A stretch of DNA of 64,000 nucleotides from Piscinibacter sp. (lineage in GTDB: Bacteria; Pseudomonadota; Gammaproteobacteria; Burkholderiales; Burkholderiaceae_C). The DNA lies in assembly GCA_017983795.1 (NCBI GenBank), contig JAGOAS010000001.1:395689-459688 (forward strand), written 5' to 3'. Positions 53,155 to 61,450 of this stretch are shown piece by piece (within the stretch, counting starts at the first letter, position 1; each line of letters starts with the position of its first letter). The translations under genes were made by a program, and so were the position numbers. The notes beneath the pieces were generated by a model, which ran no database searches, was not told the DNA's origin, and saw only the letters and a list, made by a program, of their open reading frames with translations.

Positions 53155-54189
53155 ATGGGTAGCACAGTCAGGGCCATCGATCTCGGCTTCGGCCACACGA
53201 AGTTCACCACCGTCAACGCGAGCGGCGAGCTCCGATACGCCAGCTTTCCTTCGCTGGCCCTGGCCAGCGTCGACCCGCACACCGCACGCCCGCTGCTGGC
53301 GCCGCGGCGGACGGTGTCGGTGCGGGTGGGCCCGTTTTTCTACGAGGTGGGGCCGGATGTGTTGTCGGTCGGCGCGCGCAGCAAACCCATCCTGTCGGTC
53401 GAGGGCTACACGCAATCCGCCGACTACAAGGCCTTGATGCTCGGCGCACTGAACTACATGCAGGCCGACGAGATCGACGTGCTGGTGGTGGGCCTGCCGG
53501 TCTCGGAGTTCACCGCGCGCAAATCGGCGCTGGAACGCCTGTGCTTGGGTGAGCACGATGTGGGCAAGGGTCGCAAGGTGAAGGTGCACAAGGCGCTGGT
53601 GGTGGCGCAGCCGCAAGGTGCGCTGGTGGCCTATGCCGAAGAGCACGGGCTGCTGGACCAGATCGGCCAGCAGGAAAACCTGATCATCGACTGCGGCACG
53701 CGCACACTGGACTGGCTGACGGCTCGTGGCCTGCGCCTGGTGGCCAACCGCAGCTACTCGGCGCAGTACGGTGTGCACGATGTGGTGTCGGCGATCTGCG
53801 AGGCCATCTCGCGAGAGATCGGCGAGCGCTACGACGAACCGCACACCGTGGACGAGGCCCTGCGCACCGGCAGGAGCCTGACGACCTACGGCAAGGCACG
53901 CGAGATCCAGCGCTACATGCCTATCGCCGAGCGCATTGCCGTCGAAGGCATCCAGGCCTTGACCAATTCCATTGGCGGCAAGTACCGCTTCGCCAACATC
54001 GTTCTCAGTGGCGGCGGCGCACATCTCTTCCGCAAGGCGCTGCGGGACGCGTTCAAGAAGCAGCCTGTATTGGAACTGGCCGATCCTTTCTACGCCAACG
54101 TGCGCGGCTTCCAGCGTGCCGGCGTCGACCGATTGCGCGCCCAGGCCCCCACCGATGCCAGCCAAGGAGCACACCATGAAGCGCAGTGA
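53155..54189 (+). CDS. ParM/StbA-like actin ATPase (PRTRC protein D-like)
   Basis: 344 residues. Actin-fold phosphate 1 motif VRAIDLGFGHTKFTTVNASG, phosphate 2 LIIDCGTRTLDWL, adenosine motif NIVLSGGGAHLFRKALRDAF. The closest remembered family is PRTRC system protein D / ParM-like plasmid segregation. It would form filaments to partition or position the excised element. A partner gene overlaps its 3' end. Confidence 0.85.
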   Translation: MGSTVRAIDLGFGHTKFTTVNASGELRYASFPSLALASVDPHTARPLLAPRRTVSVRVGPFFYEVGPDVLSVGARSKPILSVEGYTQSADYKALMLGALNYMQADEIDVLVVGLPVSEFTARKSALERLCLGEHDVGKGRKVKVHKALVVAQPQGALVAYAEEHGLLDQIGQQENLIIDCGTRTLDWLTARGLRLVANRSYSAQYGVHDVVSAICEAISREIGERYDEPHTVDEALRTGRSLTTYGKAREIQRYMPIAERIAVEGIQALTNSIGGKYRFANIVLSGGGAHLFRKALRDAFKKQPVLELADPFYANVRGFQRAGVDRLRAQAPTDASQGAHHEAQ

Positions 54190-54478
54190 GGGTGACGACG
54201 AGGCGCCGGTCCCACAGGGCACTGGCCGCGACGAGCCGATGCTGGAGTTCTACGCGCAGGTCGGCGCCTGGCAGCACGGCCCGCTGTACGAAGACCTGGC
54301 GAGGCTGCCGAAGGGCCGCCGCCGCGCCGAACGCTTCCGCACGCTGGCATACCTCGGGGTCCTGGTCGAACAGGAAAGGCGAGGTGGAGAGGCCAAGCAT
54401 GGCGCACTGCGCAGGCCGGCATCGCCACCGGCCAGCCCGTCGGCCGGCGGCATCTTCGATGACCCGCTACCGGAGTAG
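54176..54478 (+). CDS. Small partner protein of the ParM-like gene
   Basis: 100 residues from the ATG at 54176, AAGGAG upstream, overlapping the ParM-like stop by 14 bp. Basic and helical (LARLPKGRRRAERFRTLAYL) with a disordered Pro/Ser tail. By position it could be the ParR-like DNA adaptor, but no ribbon-helix-helix is recognisable. Confidence 0.6.
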   Translation: MKRSEGDDEAPVPQGTGRDEPMLEFYAQVGAWQHGPLYEDLARLPKGRRRAERFRTLAYLGVLVEQERRGGEAKHGALRRPASPPASPSAGGIFDDPLPE

Positions 54479-54521
54479 TCGAAGTTGCAAGCCTTGCCCG
54501 CGGCCGACCCCATGGGACTTT

Positions 54522-54539
54522 CAGGTGAACCTTCACCTG
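54522..54539 (+). promoter_or_regulatory. Inverted repeat before the membrane protein gene
   Basis: CAGGTGAA and TTCACCTG, perfect 8-bp arms with a 2-nt spacer, ending 9 bp before the ATG at 54549. It can fold in RNA over the ribosome site. Confidence 0.4.
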
Positions 54540-54548
54540 GGAGTCCCC

Positions 54549-55064
54549 ATGTACGTCCTGGAAACGCTGACCGGTCGTGTCATCGAGGCCCGCCGCTACC
54601 TCAACCGCATCCCCGGCCTGCGCGACGACGACCCGTCGCGCGAGCGCTGGGAGCTGTGGCTGGCCGACGCCAGCAACCACGAGCACAAGATCGTCGTCTA
54701 CAGCCGGTGCATGCCGGCGCGTGCGGGCCACGCCGTCACCGTCATCCACTACGGCGGGCGTGGCGTGGGCCTGTACAACCTGAGCATCGGCATGCGCGTG
54801 AACTTCGTGCTGGAGAACCCCATCGCGCTGCTGCGGAGCATCGACGTCGTGGTCATCGTGTTCGGATCGTTCGGCGCGCTGATGCTCGGCGCCTACTGGC
54901 ATCCGATGGTCCTGCTGATCGGCTTGCCGCTGCTGGCGCTGTATGGCCCGGTCGCGATGCTGAGCCGCCGCCACTACCAGGTCAGCCTGGCCAATCAGGT
55001 CGAGGAGATGCTGGACCCGATTCAGGTGGAAGACGTCGTCAAGCCCTTCAAGCCGCGCCGCTGA
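54549..55064 (+). CDS. Hypothetical membrane protein
   Basis: 171 residues. The first ~100 residues are soluble and basic (MYVLETLTGRVIEARRYLNR, SNHEHKIVVYSRCMPARAGH), then two adjacent transmembrane segments (VVVIVFGSFGALMLGAYW and VLLIGLPLLALYGPVAML), then a charged tail ending in VKPFKPRR. No family recognised. Between the two ParM-like genes, so possibly a membrane anchor for that system (inference). Confidence 0.65.
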   Translation: MYVLETLTGRVIEARRYLNRIPGLRDDDPSRERWELWLADASNHEHKIVVYSRCMPARAGHAVTVIHYGGRGVGLYNLSIGMRVNFVLENPIALLRSIDVVVIVFGSFGALMLGAYWHPMVLLIGLPLLALYGPVAMLSRRHYQVSLANQVEEMLDPIQVEDVVKPFKPRR

Positions 55065-55391
55065 AACCACCTGCAGCCCGTGCAGGGTCGGGTTGTAGCC
55101 CGACCAGCGCGCCTGCTTGGCAGGCACCCACGACAGGCGTAGATTCACTGCGCTCGGGCATGTGCACCTTGCCATGCCCACCGCCCTATCCACCGCGATT
55201 TCCACGGCAAAGGGCGGCGTTAGCGGTCGTGACCCGCACTTCAATCGAATCGCCCCGCCAGGGGTGCATCCCACCATCCGGCTTGAATCGCGCGCCAGGC
55301 GCATGCCTGTGCCCGGCGCGTGGCAGGCCCGTGGCCCATCGACGGCCAAACCCATGAACCTTGCACTGCAAGGCCGACGCGGAGCACCACC
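55065..55391 (+). other. Gene-free leader with RNA hairpins before the second ParM-like gene
   Basis: No supported ORF. Two strong hairpins near its start: GGTCGGG-TTGTAG-CCCGACC and GCCTGC-TTG-GCAGGC, without T-runs, so more likely a structured leader or centromere-like DNA than a terminator. Confidence 0.35.
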
Positions 55392-56399
55392 ATGACGAAG
55401 AGCCCTGTCATCGCCGCCATCGACGCCGGTTGCGGCTTCACGAAGTTCAGCAAGCTGCGCCCAGGCCAGCATGCGGACATCGAAGTCTTCCCGTCGCTCA
55501 CGGACATCGTCTTCCACGACAGCCGCTGCAGCAGGCTCAGGGCCCCGCGGCGCAATGCCCTGATCCCCTTCGGTACCCACCTGGTCGAGGTGGGCCCGGA
55601 CATCGAAGCGGCGCTGGGCGATGCGGTCTATCACTTGCAAGCAGAAGGCTTTGCAGCCACCGATGACTACCGCGCCTGCGTCGCCGGTGCGCTGGCCTTC
55701 ATCGAGGAACCCTTCATCGACATGCTGGCGCTGACCGTGCCGATGCGGGAACGCGATGCTCTGGCGCCGCAGATCCGCGACTGGCTGAGCCGGCCGGTGC
55801 GCACCGCGGCCAACGCCAGCGTCACCGTGGCACGCGTGGAAGTTGTGCCCCAGGCCACGGCCAGCGCCATCGAATGGCTGGATTCGCCCGAGCTCGACAA
55901 AACGCAGGTGTCGCTGGTGCTGGTGGCGGGCTTCGGCAGCCTGGACTGGGCGCTGTACCGCGGCCGTGACCTGGAGCCCCTGGCTGGCGGCACCGAATAC
56001 CACGGCGCGGCCAACCTGCTGCGCACCGTGGACGACCGGATCGGCCAAGGTGCCCCCAGCGGCGACGGCCGGCTCGATGCCATTGATCAAGCGCTGCGCC
56101 ATGGCAAGCCCGTGCGGGCGAGCGGACAACTGCATGACCTGCAGCTTCACTGGCCGTGGATCCATGGCCGGGCCCGCCGGATGCTGGGCGGCATCGCGCA
56201 AGCCCTGACCGACCTGCCCACACCGCAGACCGTGTGGCTGGCCGGTGGCGGCGCAGCCTACTTCCTGCAGGCCGCGGAAGGCCTGTTTCATCGACAGGCC
56301 GTGCACGTGGCTGCCGAGCCGATGTACGCCTGTGTGCGCGGCATGTGCCTCTACGGCAAGCGCTGTCTGATGGCCGATCTGGACGCCCTGCGCGCCTGA
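55392..56399 (+). CDS. Second ParM-like actin-fold protein
   Basis: 335 residues. Phosphate 1 VIAAIDAGCGFTKFSKLRPG, a diverged phosphate 2 (LVLVAGFGSLDWALYRG), adenosine motif VWLAGGGAAYFLQAAEG. Same architecture as the protein at 53155 but strongly diverged, and the acidic residue of phosphate 2 is replaced (VAGFGS), so ATPase activity may be altered. It may be a regulator or co-filament subunit. Confidence 0.75.
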   Translation: MTKSPVIAAIDAGCGFTKFSKLRPGQHADIEVFPSLTDIVFHDSRCSRLRAPRRNALIPFGTHLVEVGPDIEAALGDAVYHLQAEGFAATDDYRACVAGALAFIEEPFIDMLALTVPMRERDALAPQIRDWLSRPVRTAANASVTVARVEVVPQATASAIEWLDSPELDKTQVSLVLVAGFGSLDWALYRGRDLEPLAGGTEYHGAANLLRTVDDRIGQGAPSGDGRLDAIDQALRHGKPVRASGQLHDLQLHWPWIHGRARRMLGGIAQALTDLPTPQTVWLAGGGAAYFLQAAEGLFHRQAVHVAAEPMYACVRGMCLYGKRCLMADLDALRA

Positions 56400-56565
56400 T
56401 CCACCGCGAAGCGAACCCATCCCACCCCACACCCCGCGCGCGAGGCGCCCGCGGGGACGACAGTGAACTTGACGCCTCTAGCGACCGTGCGATCTTTGAT
56501 CTGACGCCGGCCGCGAAGCAGCAGATCCAACTGACCCGGCTGCGTGCAGCCAGGAAGGCACGGAC

Positions 56566-56925
56566 ATGACTGCAGTGACACCTCTCTTCTACGACCTGCG
56601 CGAGACGGCGACGATGCTGCGCGTGGACTACTCCACCGCCTGGAACCTGGTGAACACCGGCCAGCTGAAAGCGATGCAGATCGGCCGGCGCTGGAAAGTG
56701 ACCCAGGCCGCCATCGATGCCTTCGTGCAGCAAGGCACCGAAGCCGTGCAGCAACGGGCGCAGGGCCATCGCAACGCATGTGAACGCATTGGAGGCAGGA
56801 CATGGGCATCCTCAAACGAGGCAGCACCTGGTGGATCGACATCACCGCGCCAGGTGGCCAGCGCGTTAGACAGTCGGCTGAGACAACTGACCGCAAGGCC
56901 GCGAAGGAACTCCACGACCGGCTGA
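56566..56925 (+). CDS. Excisionase-family HTH protein
   Basis: 119 residues. MerR-like HTH: LFYDLRETATMLRVDYSTAW, NLVNTGQLKAMQIGRRWKVT, QAAIDAFVQQG. It lies just before and overlaps the integrase gene by 124 bp in another frame; the last ~40 residues read through the integrase start and look non-structured. The expected recombination directionality factor of the integrase at 56802. Confidence 0.8.
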   Translation: MTAVTPLFYDLRETATMLRVDYSTAWNLVNTGQLKAMQIGRRWKVTQAAIDAFVQQGTEAVQQRAQGHRNACERIGGRTWASSNEAAPGGSTSPRQVASALDSRLRQLTARPRRNSTTG

Positions 56926-57842
56926 AGCACGACCTGTGGCGCCAGGCCAAGCTGGGCGACAAACCCCGCTACACCTGGGAAGACGCGGCCCTGCGCTGGC
57001 TGAACGAGCAAGGCCACAAGGCGTCGATCCGCGACGACGCGAAGAAGATCGAGTTCCTCACCCCGTTCTTCAAGCGCCTGCCGCTGACCGAGCTGACCTG
57101 GGACCGCATGCAGGCCGTGGTGGAAGGCCAGAAGGGCGACAAGGCGCCGGCCACGCGCAACCGCTACTACCAGCTGCTGCGGTCCATCCTGCGGCGGGCA
57201 ATGCGCGAATGGAACTGGATCGACAGCGTGCCCACCGTCCGCCTGCACCGCGAGCCCGAGGGCCGGGTGCGCTACCTCACGCCCACCGAGATCGACACCT
57301 TCCTGCGCAACCTGCCCGAGCACCTGCGTTCACTGACGCGCTTCACCATCGCCACCGGCCTGCGGCGCGCCAATGTGCTGGGCCTGAAGTGGAGCCAGAT
57401 CGACATGCAGCGCCAGGTGATGACCGTGGCCGCCAGCGACATCAAGAGCCGCAAGACCCTGGGCATCCCGCTGAACGCCACAGCGATGGAGATCCTGCGC
57501 GCGCAGATCGGCAAGCATCACGAGTACGTCTTCGTCTACAAGGGCAAGCGCCTCAACGCAACGGTGAACACCGCGTGGCGCAACGCCCTGAAGAAGTCGG
57601 GCATCGAGGACTTCAGGTTTCACGACACCCGCCACACCTGGGCCAGCCTGCTGATCCAGAACGGCGTGCCCAAGGGCATGATCAAGGAAATGGGCGGGTG
57701 GAAGTCGGACTCGATGGTGGAGCGGTACGCGCACCTGGCGCCGGAGCATCTGGCGCGGCATGCGGCGGTGATTGATGCGCTATTGCGGCCAGACGACGAA
57801 CGCAAACCATTAGGGCTGGCCAGCACGCCGAAGAGCAAGTGA
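56802..57842 (+). CDS. int: Phage-type tyrosine integrase
   Basis: 346 residues. N-terminal arm-binding region (GSTWWIDITAPGGQRVRQSA), core-binding SAM-like domain, and catalytic domain with Arg in FTIATGLRRANVLGL, the conserved Lys in the beta-hairpin, HDTRHTWASLLIQ, GGWKSDSMV (Trp-Lys where LGH usually sits) and the Tyr in VERYAHLAPEH. Catalytic set essentially intact. Candidate for the tRNA-Asn site integrase or for an inner element. Confidence 0.93.
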   Translation: MGILKRGSTWWIDITAPGGQRVRQSAETTDRKAAKELHDRLKHDLWRQAKLGDKPRYTWEDAALRWLNEQGHKASIRDDAKKIEFLTPFFKRLPLTELTWDRMQAVVEGQKGDKAPATRNRYYQLLRSILRRAMREWNWIDSVPTVRLHREPEGRVRYLTPTEIDTFLRNLPEHLRSLTRFTIATGLRRANVLGLKWSQIDMQRQVMTVAASDIKSRKTLGIPLNATAMEILRAQIGKHHEYVFVYKGKRLNATVNTAWRNALKKSGIEDFRFHDTRHTWASLLIQNGVPKGMIKEMGGWKSDSMVERYAHLAPEHLARHAAVIDALLRPDDERKPLGLASTPKSK

Positions 57843-57953
57843 TTCACGTTGGGGCGCTCGGTGTGCCACTAGGGCAACCATTCCTGTGTACTGAATTTGC
57901 ACGACTTGTACTGCCTTACACTGCCTTGCAGCACTTCAAGCCAGCACCTTTCC

Positions 57954-58175
57954 ATGGCCAGAGCACCTGAAGCCGTCATGACCGTCAAGGAAGTCGCTGA
58001 CTACTTGCGGGTCAATCAGCGCACGGTTTACCGCTTGGCCGTCGAACACAAGATGCCGGGCTTCAAGGTCGGTGCGACCTGGCGCTTCAAGCGCGTGGAC
58101 ATCGACAGTTGGATCGCAGCCCAGGCCACCGCCCCGACAGCCGGCGCAACCGTCGAGGGGAAGCGCGCACGATGA
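57954..58175 (+). CDS. Small excisionase-type HTH regulator of the helicase operon
   Basis: 73 residues from the ATG at 57954. HTH_17: VMTVKEVADYLRVNQRTVYR, LAVEHKMPGFKVGATWRFKR, VDIDSWIAAQ. ATGA overlap with the helicase gene, so it belongs to that operon and likely represses it. Same class of protein as the excisionase at 56566 but with a different genomic role. Confidence 0.8.
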   Translation: MARAPEAVMTVKEVADYLRVNQRTVYRLAVEHKMPGFKVGATWRFKRVDIDSWIAAQATAPTAGATVEGKRAR

Positions 58176-61100
58176 AGCTGGTACAGAACCGAGGCGCGGA
58201 CCGCGCCATCGACCTGCTGCGCCCGCACCTCAAGACGGGCCAGACGCTGGCGTTCATGACGCCGACCTTTTCGCTTCACGCCTACGCCGAACTGCGAGAG
58301 GCTCTGGCACGTCTGGACGGGACGCAGCTCATCATGCCCGCCGAAGGCCAGGACCTGGAGCTTCAAGGCGGCGAAGGTGACCGCGCGGCGCGCAACCGCC
58401 TGCAGTCGCGGTGGCTGGCCAACCAATGCGCCGCCTGGCTCAACGGAAAGGTGGAGGTGCGCCGTGCACCCGGGCGGATCCCCCAGGGCACAGCGGTACT
58501 GCGCAACCCGCAGGGCGTGCCCGAGCAAGTGGTCATGGGGTCCGTGGCCTTCAGCACGGAAGGCCTGGGACTGGCACCCGGCAACCCAATGAGCCTGACA
58601 CAGGCCTCCGAGAACGCAGCGGAAGCCGCCATGCTGGCCCAGTGGTTCGATCAGCAATGGAGGACGCTGCCGTCGGACCCCGAGTCCGCGCTGGCCGCGC
58701 GTCAGGCCCTGCTGGCTCAACTACAGCCCATCGGTGAGCATCGCGCCCCATTCGCGATCTACGCGGCGATGCTGAACCACATGTTCGGTAGTCGGGAAGA
58801 TGCGCTCGACGAGGAGCGCATCGTCAAGTCCGCCACCGGCATCCGCAACACGGTGGTCTGGAAGAAGCTGTTCAAGTTTCAGCGGGATGGCGTCGTCGGC
58901 GCCATCGACAAACTGGCCCGCTTTGGCGGCTGCATCATCGCGGACAGCGTGGGCCTGGGCAAGACCTTCGAGGCCCTGGCCGTCATCAAGTACCACGAGC
59001 TGCGCAACGACCGCGTGCTGGTTCTGGCCCCCAAGCGCCTGCGAGACAACTGGGCCCTCTACAAGGCCAACGACAAGCGCAACATCCTGGCGGCGGACCG
59101 GTTCAACTACGACGTGTTGAACCACACCGACCTGTCGCGCGACGGCGGCCACTCGGGCGACATCGACCTGTCCCACGTGAACTGGGGCAACTACGACCTG
59201 GTCGTCATCGACGAGAGCCACAACTTCCGCAACAAGAAATCGCCCCGGCAAGGCACTGAGACGCGCTACGACCGGCTGATGCGCAAAATCATCCGGGAAG
59301 GGGTCAAGACCCGGGTGCTGATGCTGTCGGCCACGCCGGTGAACAACCGGCTGACCGACCTGCGCAATCAAATCGCCTTCGCCACCGAAGGCGACGACAC
59401 CGCGCTGGCCGATTACGGCATCGACAGCATCCAGCAGACCACACGCAAGGCGCAGATCCAGTTCAACCGCTGGCTCGGCCTTGAAGAGGCCGAGCGCACG
59501 CCCAGCCGCCTGGTCGAGATGCTGGGCTTCGACTACTTCACGCTGCTGGACCACCTGACCATTGCGCGGTCGCGCCGGCACATCCAGAAGTACTACGGCA
59601 CGGAGGAGACCGGCCGCTTTCCGGACCGCCGGCCGCCCATCAACATCAAGGCGGACGTGGACCGGGCGGGCCAGTTCCGCGCCATCAAGGACATCAACCT
59701 GGAGATCCGGCGCCTGAACCTGGCCGCCTACGCGCCGCTGCGCTACGTGCTGCCGCACAAGCAGGCTGCCTACGACGCCAAGTACAGCACCGAGATCCGG
59801 GGCGGCGAGAGCTTCTTCCGTCAGGCTGACCGCGAGGAAAGCCTCATCCACCTGCTGCGGGTGAACGTGCTCAAGCGCATGGAGAGCGCGGTGTCGTCGT
59901 TCGCACTGACACTGCAGCGGCAACTCCGCGACGTGGAGGCGGTGCTCGCGCAGATCGAGCAGCATGCCGACCAGGCCGCCAACGGCGACGGCATCGAAGA
60001 GCTGGACATCGCCGACGTGGACATCGACGACCCCGCCTTCGAGGCGCTGCTGGTCGGCCGCAAGGTGAAGGTGCTGCTGGGCGACGTGGACCTCATCCGG
60101 TGGCGTCAGGACCTGGTGGAGGACCGCAACCGCCTGGACACGCTGCTGACCGCTGCCCAGCAGGTGGACGCTGCACGCGACGCCAAGCTCGCCAAGCTGC
60201 GCGAAATGGTCGAGGACAAGTGCCGCAACCCCATCAACGACGGCAACCGCAAGATCATCGTCTTCACGGCGTTCTCGGACACCGCCCAGTACCTCTACGC
60301 CAACCTGGCGCCCTGGGCCAAGACCACACTGGGCATCGACGCTGCCCTGGTCACCGGCAGCGCCGGCATCCAGACCACGCTGCCGGGCCTGCGCAAGAGC
60401 ATGAGCAGCGTGCTGTCGGCCTTCGCACCACGCGCCAAGGAGCGCCCGGCCGACATGGCCGGTGAAGGCGAGATTGACCTGCTGATCGCGACCGACTGCA
60501 TCTCGGAAGGCCAGAACCTGCAGGACTGCGACTGGCTCATCAACTACGACATCCACTGGAACCCGGTCCGCATCATCCAGCGCTTCGGCCGGATCGACCG
60601 CATCGGTTCGCCCAACCGCAGCATCCAGCTGGTCAACTTCTGGCCGAACATCGCGCTCGACGAGTACATCAACCTGGAGCAGCGCGTCAGCGGGCGCATG
60701 GTGCTGCTGGACGTGTCAGCCACCGGTGAGGAGAACCTCATCGAGCAACAGTCCGGCGACCCGATGAACGACCTGGAGTACCGCCGCAAGCAGCTCTTGA
60801 AGCTGCAGGACTCCGTCATCGACATGGAAGACCTGAGCAGCGGGGTCTCGATCACCGACCTGACGCTGACCGACTTCCGCATCGACCTGGCGCAGTTCCT
60901 TCGCGACCATCCGGCGGTGCTGGAGGGCATGCCGCTGGGCGCGCATGCCGTCACGAGCAGCGTCGACGCCGACATCGAGCCCGGCATCATCTTCTGCCTG
61001 CGGGCCGAGGGACCCGGCGCGAGCAAAGCCCCAGCCGGCGCCGGATCTGGCGACTACCCGCTGGCACCCATCTACCTGGCCCATGTGGGCGACGACGGCA

Positions 61101-61450
61101 CCACCGTGCTGGCCTACCCTCAGGCCAAGCGCATCCTCGACCGCCTCAAGCGCCTGGCGCTGGGCCGGGAGCTGCCCGACCTGGGCGCCAGCAGCCGCCA
61201 CGACAAGCTGACCCGCCAAGGCGAGGACATGCGGCACGCCCAGAAGCTGCTCGCCTCGGCGGTTGCCTCGGTGGTCGGCAAGGCCGAAGAGCGCGCCGTT
61301 GCCAGCTTGTTCTCGCCCGGCGGCACCCACGCCATGAAGGGCGAGTTCGCCGGGGCCGGTGACTTTGAGGTGCTGGCATTCATGGTGGTGCTGCCCACCC
61401 AAAACACAAAGGGAGCAACGCATGAGCATGGAGCACAGCCAACGCCTTGA
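58172..61450 (+). CDS. SNF2-type SF2 helicase with N-terminal PLD-like domain
   Basis: 1092 residues from the ATG at 58172. The N-terminal ~170 residues look like a degenerate phospholipase-D-like domain (VVMGSVAFSTEGLGLAPGNP, AMLAQWFDQQW; no HxK seen). Helicase motifs: I in IIADSVGLGKTFEALAV near residue 255, II VVIDESHNFRNKK near 345, III VLMLSATPVNNRL, V DCISEGQNLQDCDWLINYDI and VI IIQRFGRIDRIGS near 805. The SNF2/RapA-like arrangement is common in defence islands. It is between an HTH gene and an SF1 helicase gene, overlapping both. Confidence 0.88.
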   Translation: MKLVQNRGADRAIDLLRPHLKTGQTLAFMTPTFSLHAYAELREALARLDGTQLIMPAEGQDLELQGGEGDRAARNRLQSRWLANQCAAWLNGKVEVRRAPGRIPQGTAVLRNPQGVPEQVVMGSVAFSTEGLGLAPGNPMSLTQASENAAEAAMLAQWFDQQWRTLPSDPESALAARQALLAQLQPIGEHRAPFAIYAAMLNHMFGSREDALDEERIVKSATGIRNTVVWKKLFKFQRDGVVGAIDKLARFGGCIIADSVGLGKTFEALAVIKYHELRNDRVLVLAPKRLRDNWALYKANDKRNILAADRFNYDVLNHTDLSRDGGHSGDIDLSHVNWGNYDLVVIDESHNFRNKKSPRQGTETRYDRLMRKIIREGVKTRVLMLSATPVNNRLTDLRNQIAFATEGDDTALADYGIDSIQQTTRKAQIQFNRWLGLEEAERTPSRLVEMLGFDYFTLLDHLTIARSRRHIQKYYGTEETGRFPDRRPPINIKADVDRAGQFRAIKDINLEIRRLNLAAYAPLRYVLPHKQAAYDAKYSTEIRGGESFFRQADREESLIHLLRVNVLKRMESAVSSFALTLQRQLRDVEAVLAQIEQHADQAANGDGIEELDIADVDIDDPAFEALLVGRKVKVLLGDVDLIRWRQDLVEDRNRLDTLLTAAQQVDAARDAKLAKLREMVEDKCRNPINDGNRKIIVFTAFSDTAQYLYANLAPWAKTTLGIDAALVTGSAGIQTTLPGLRKSMSSVLSAFAPRAKERPADMAGEGEIDLLIATDCISEGQNLQDCDWLINYDIHWNPVRIIQRFGRIDRIGSPNRSIQLVNFWPNIALDEYINLEQRVSGRMVLLDVSATGEENLIEQQSGDPMNDLEYRRKQLLKLQDSVIDMEDLSSGVSITDLTLTDFRIDLAQFLRDHPAVLEGMPLGAHAVTSSVDADIEPGIIFCLRAEGPGASKAPAGAGSGDYPLAPIYLAHVGDDGTTVLAYPQAKRILDRLKRLALGRELPDLGASSRHDKLTRQGEDMRHAQKLLASAVASVVGKAEERAVASLFSPGGTHAMKGEFAGAGDFEVLAFMVVLPTQNTKGATHEHGAQPTP

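Noticed and set aside
52681-54222. 513-codon minus-strand ORF over the ParM-like gene
   Set aside because: Antisense to a gene with clear actin motifs; no family signal.
58721-60556. 611-codon minus-strand ORF opposite the SNF2 helicase
   Set aside because: Val/His/Gln-rich shadow; helicase motifs on the plus strand are complete.
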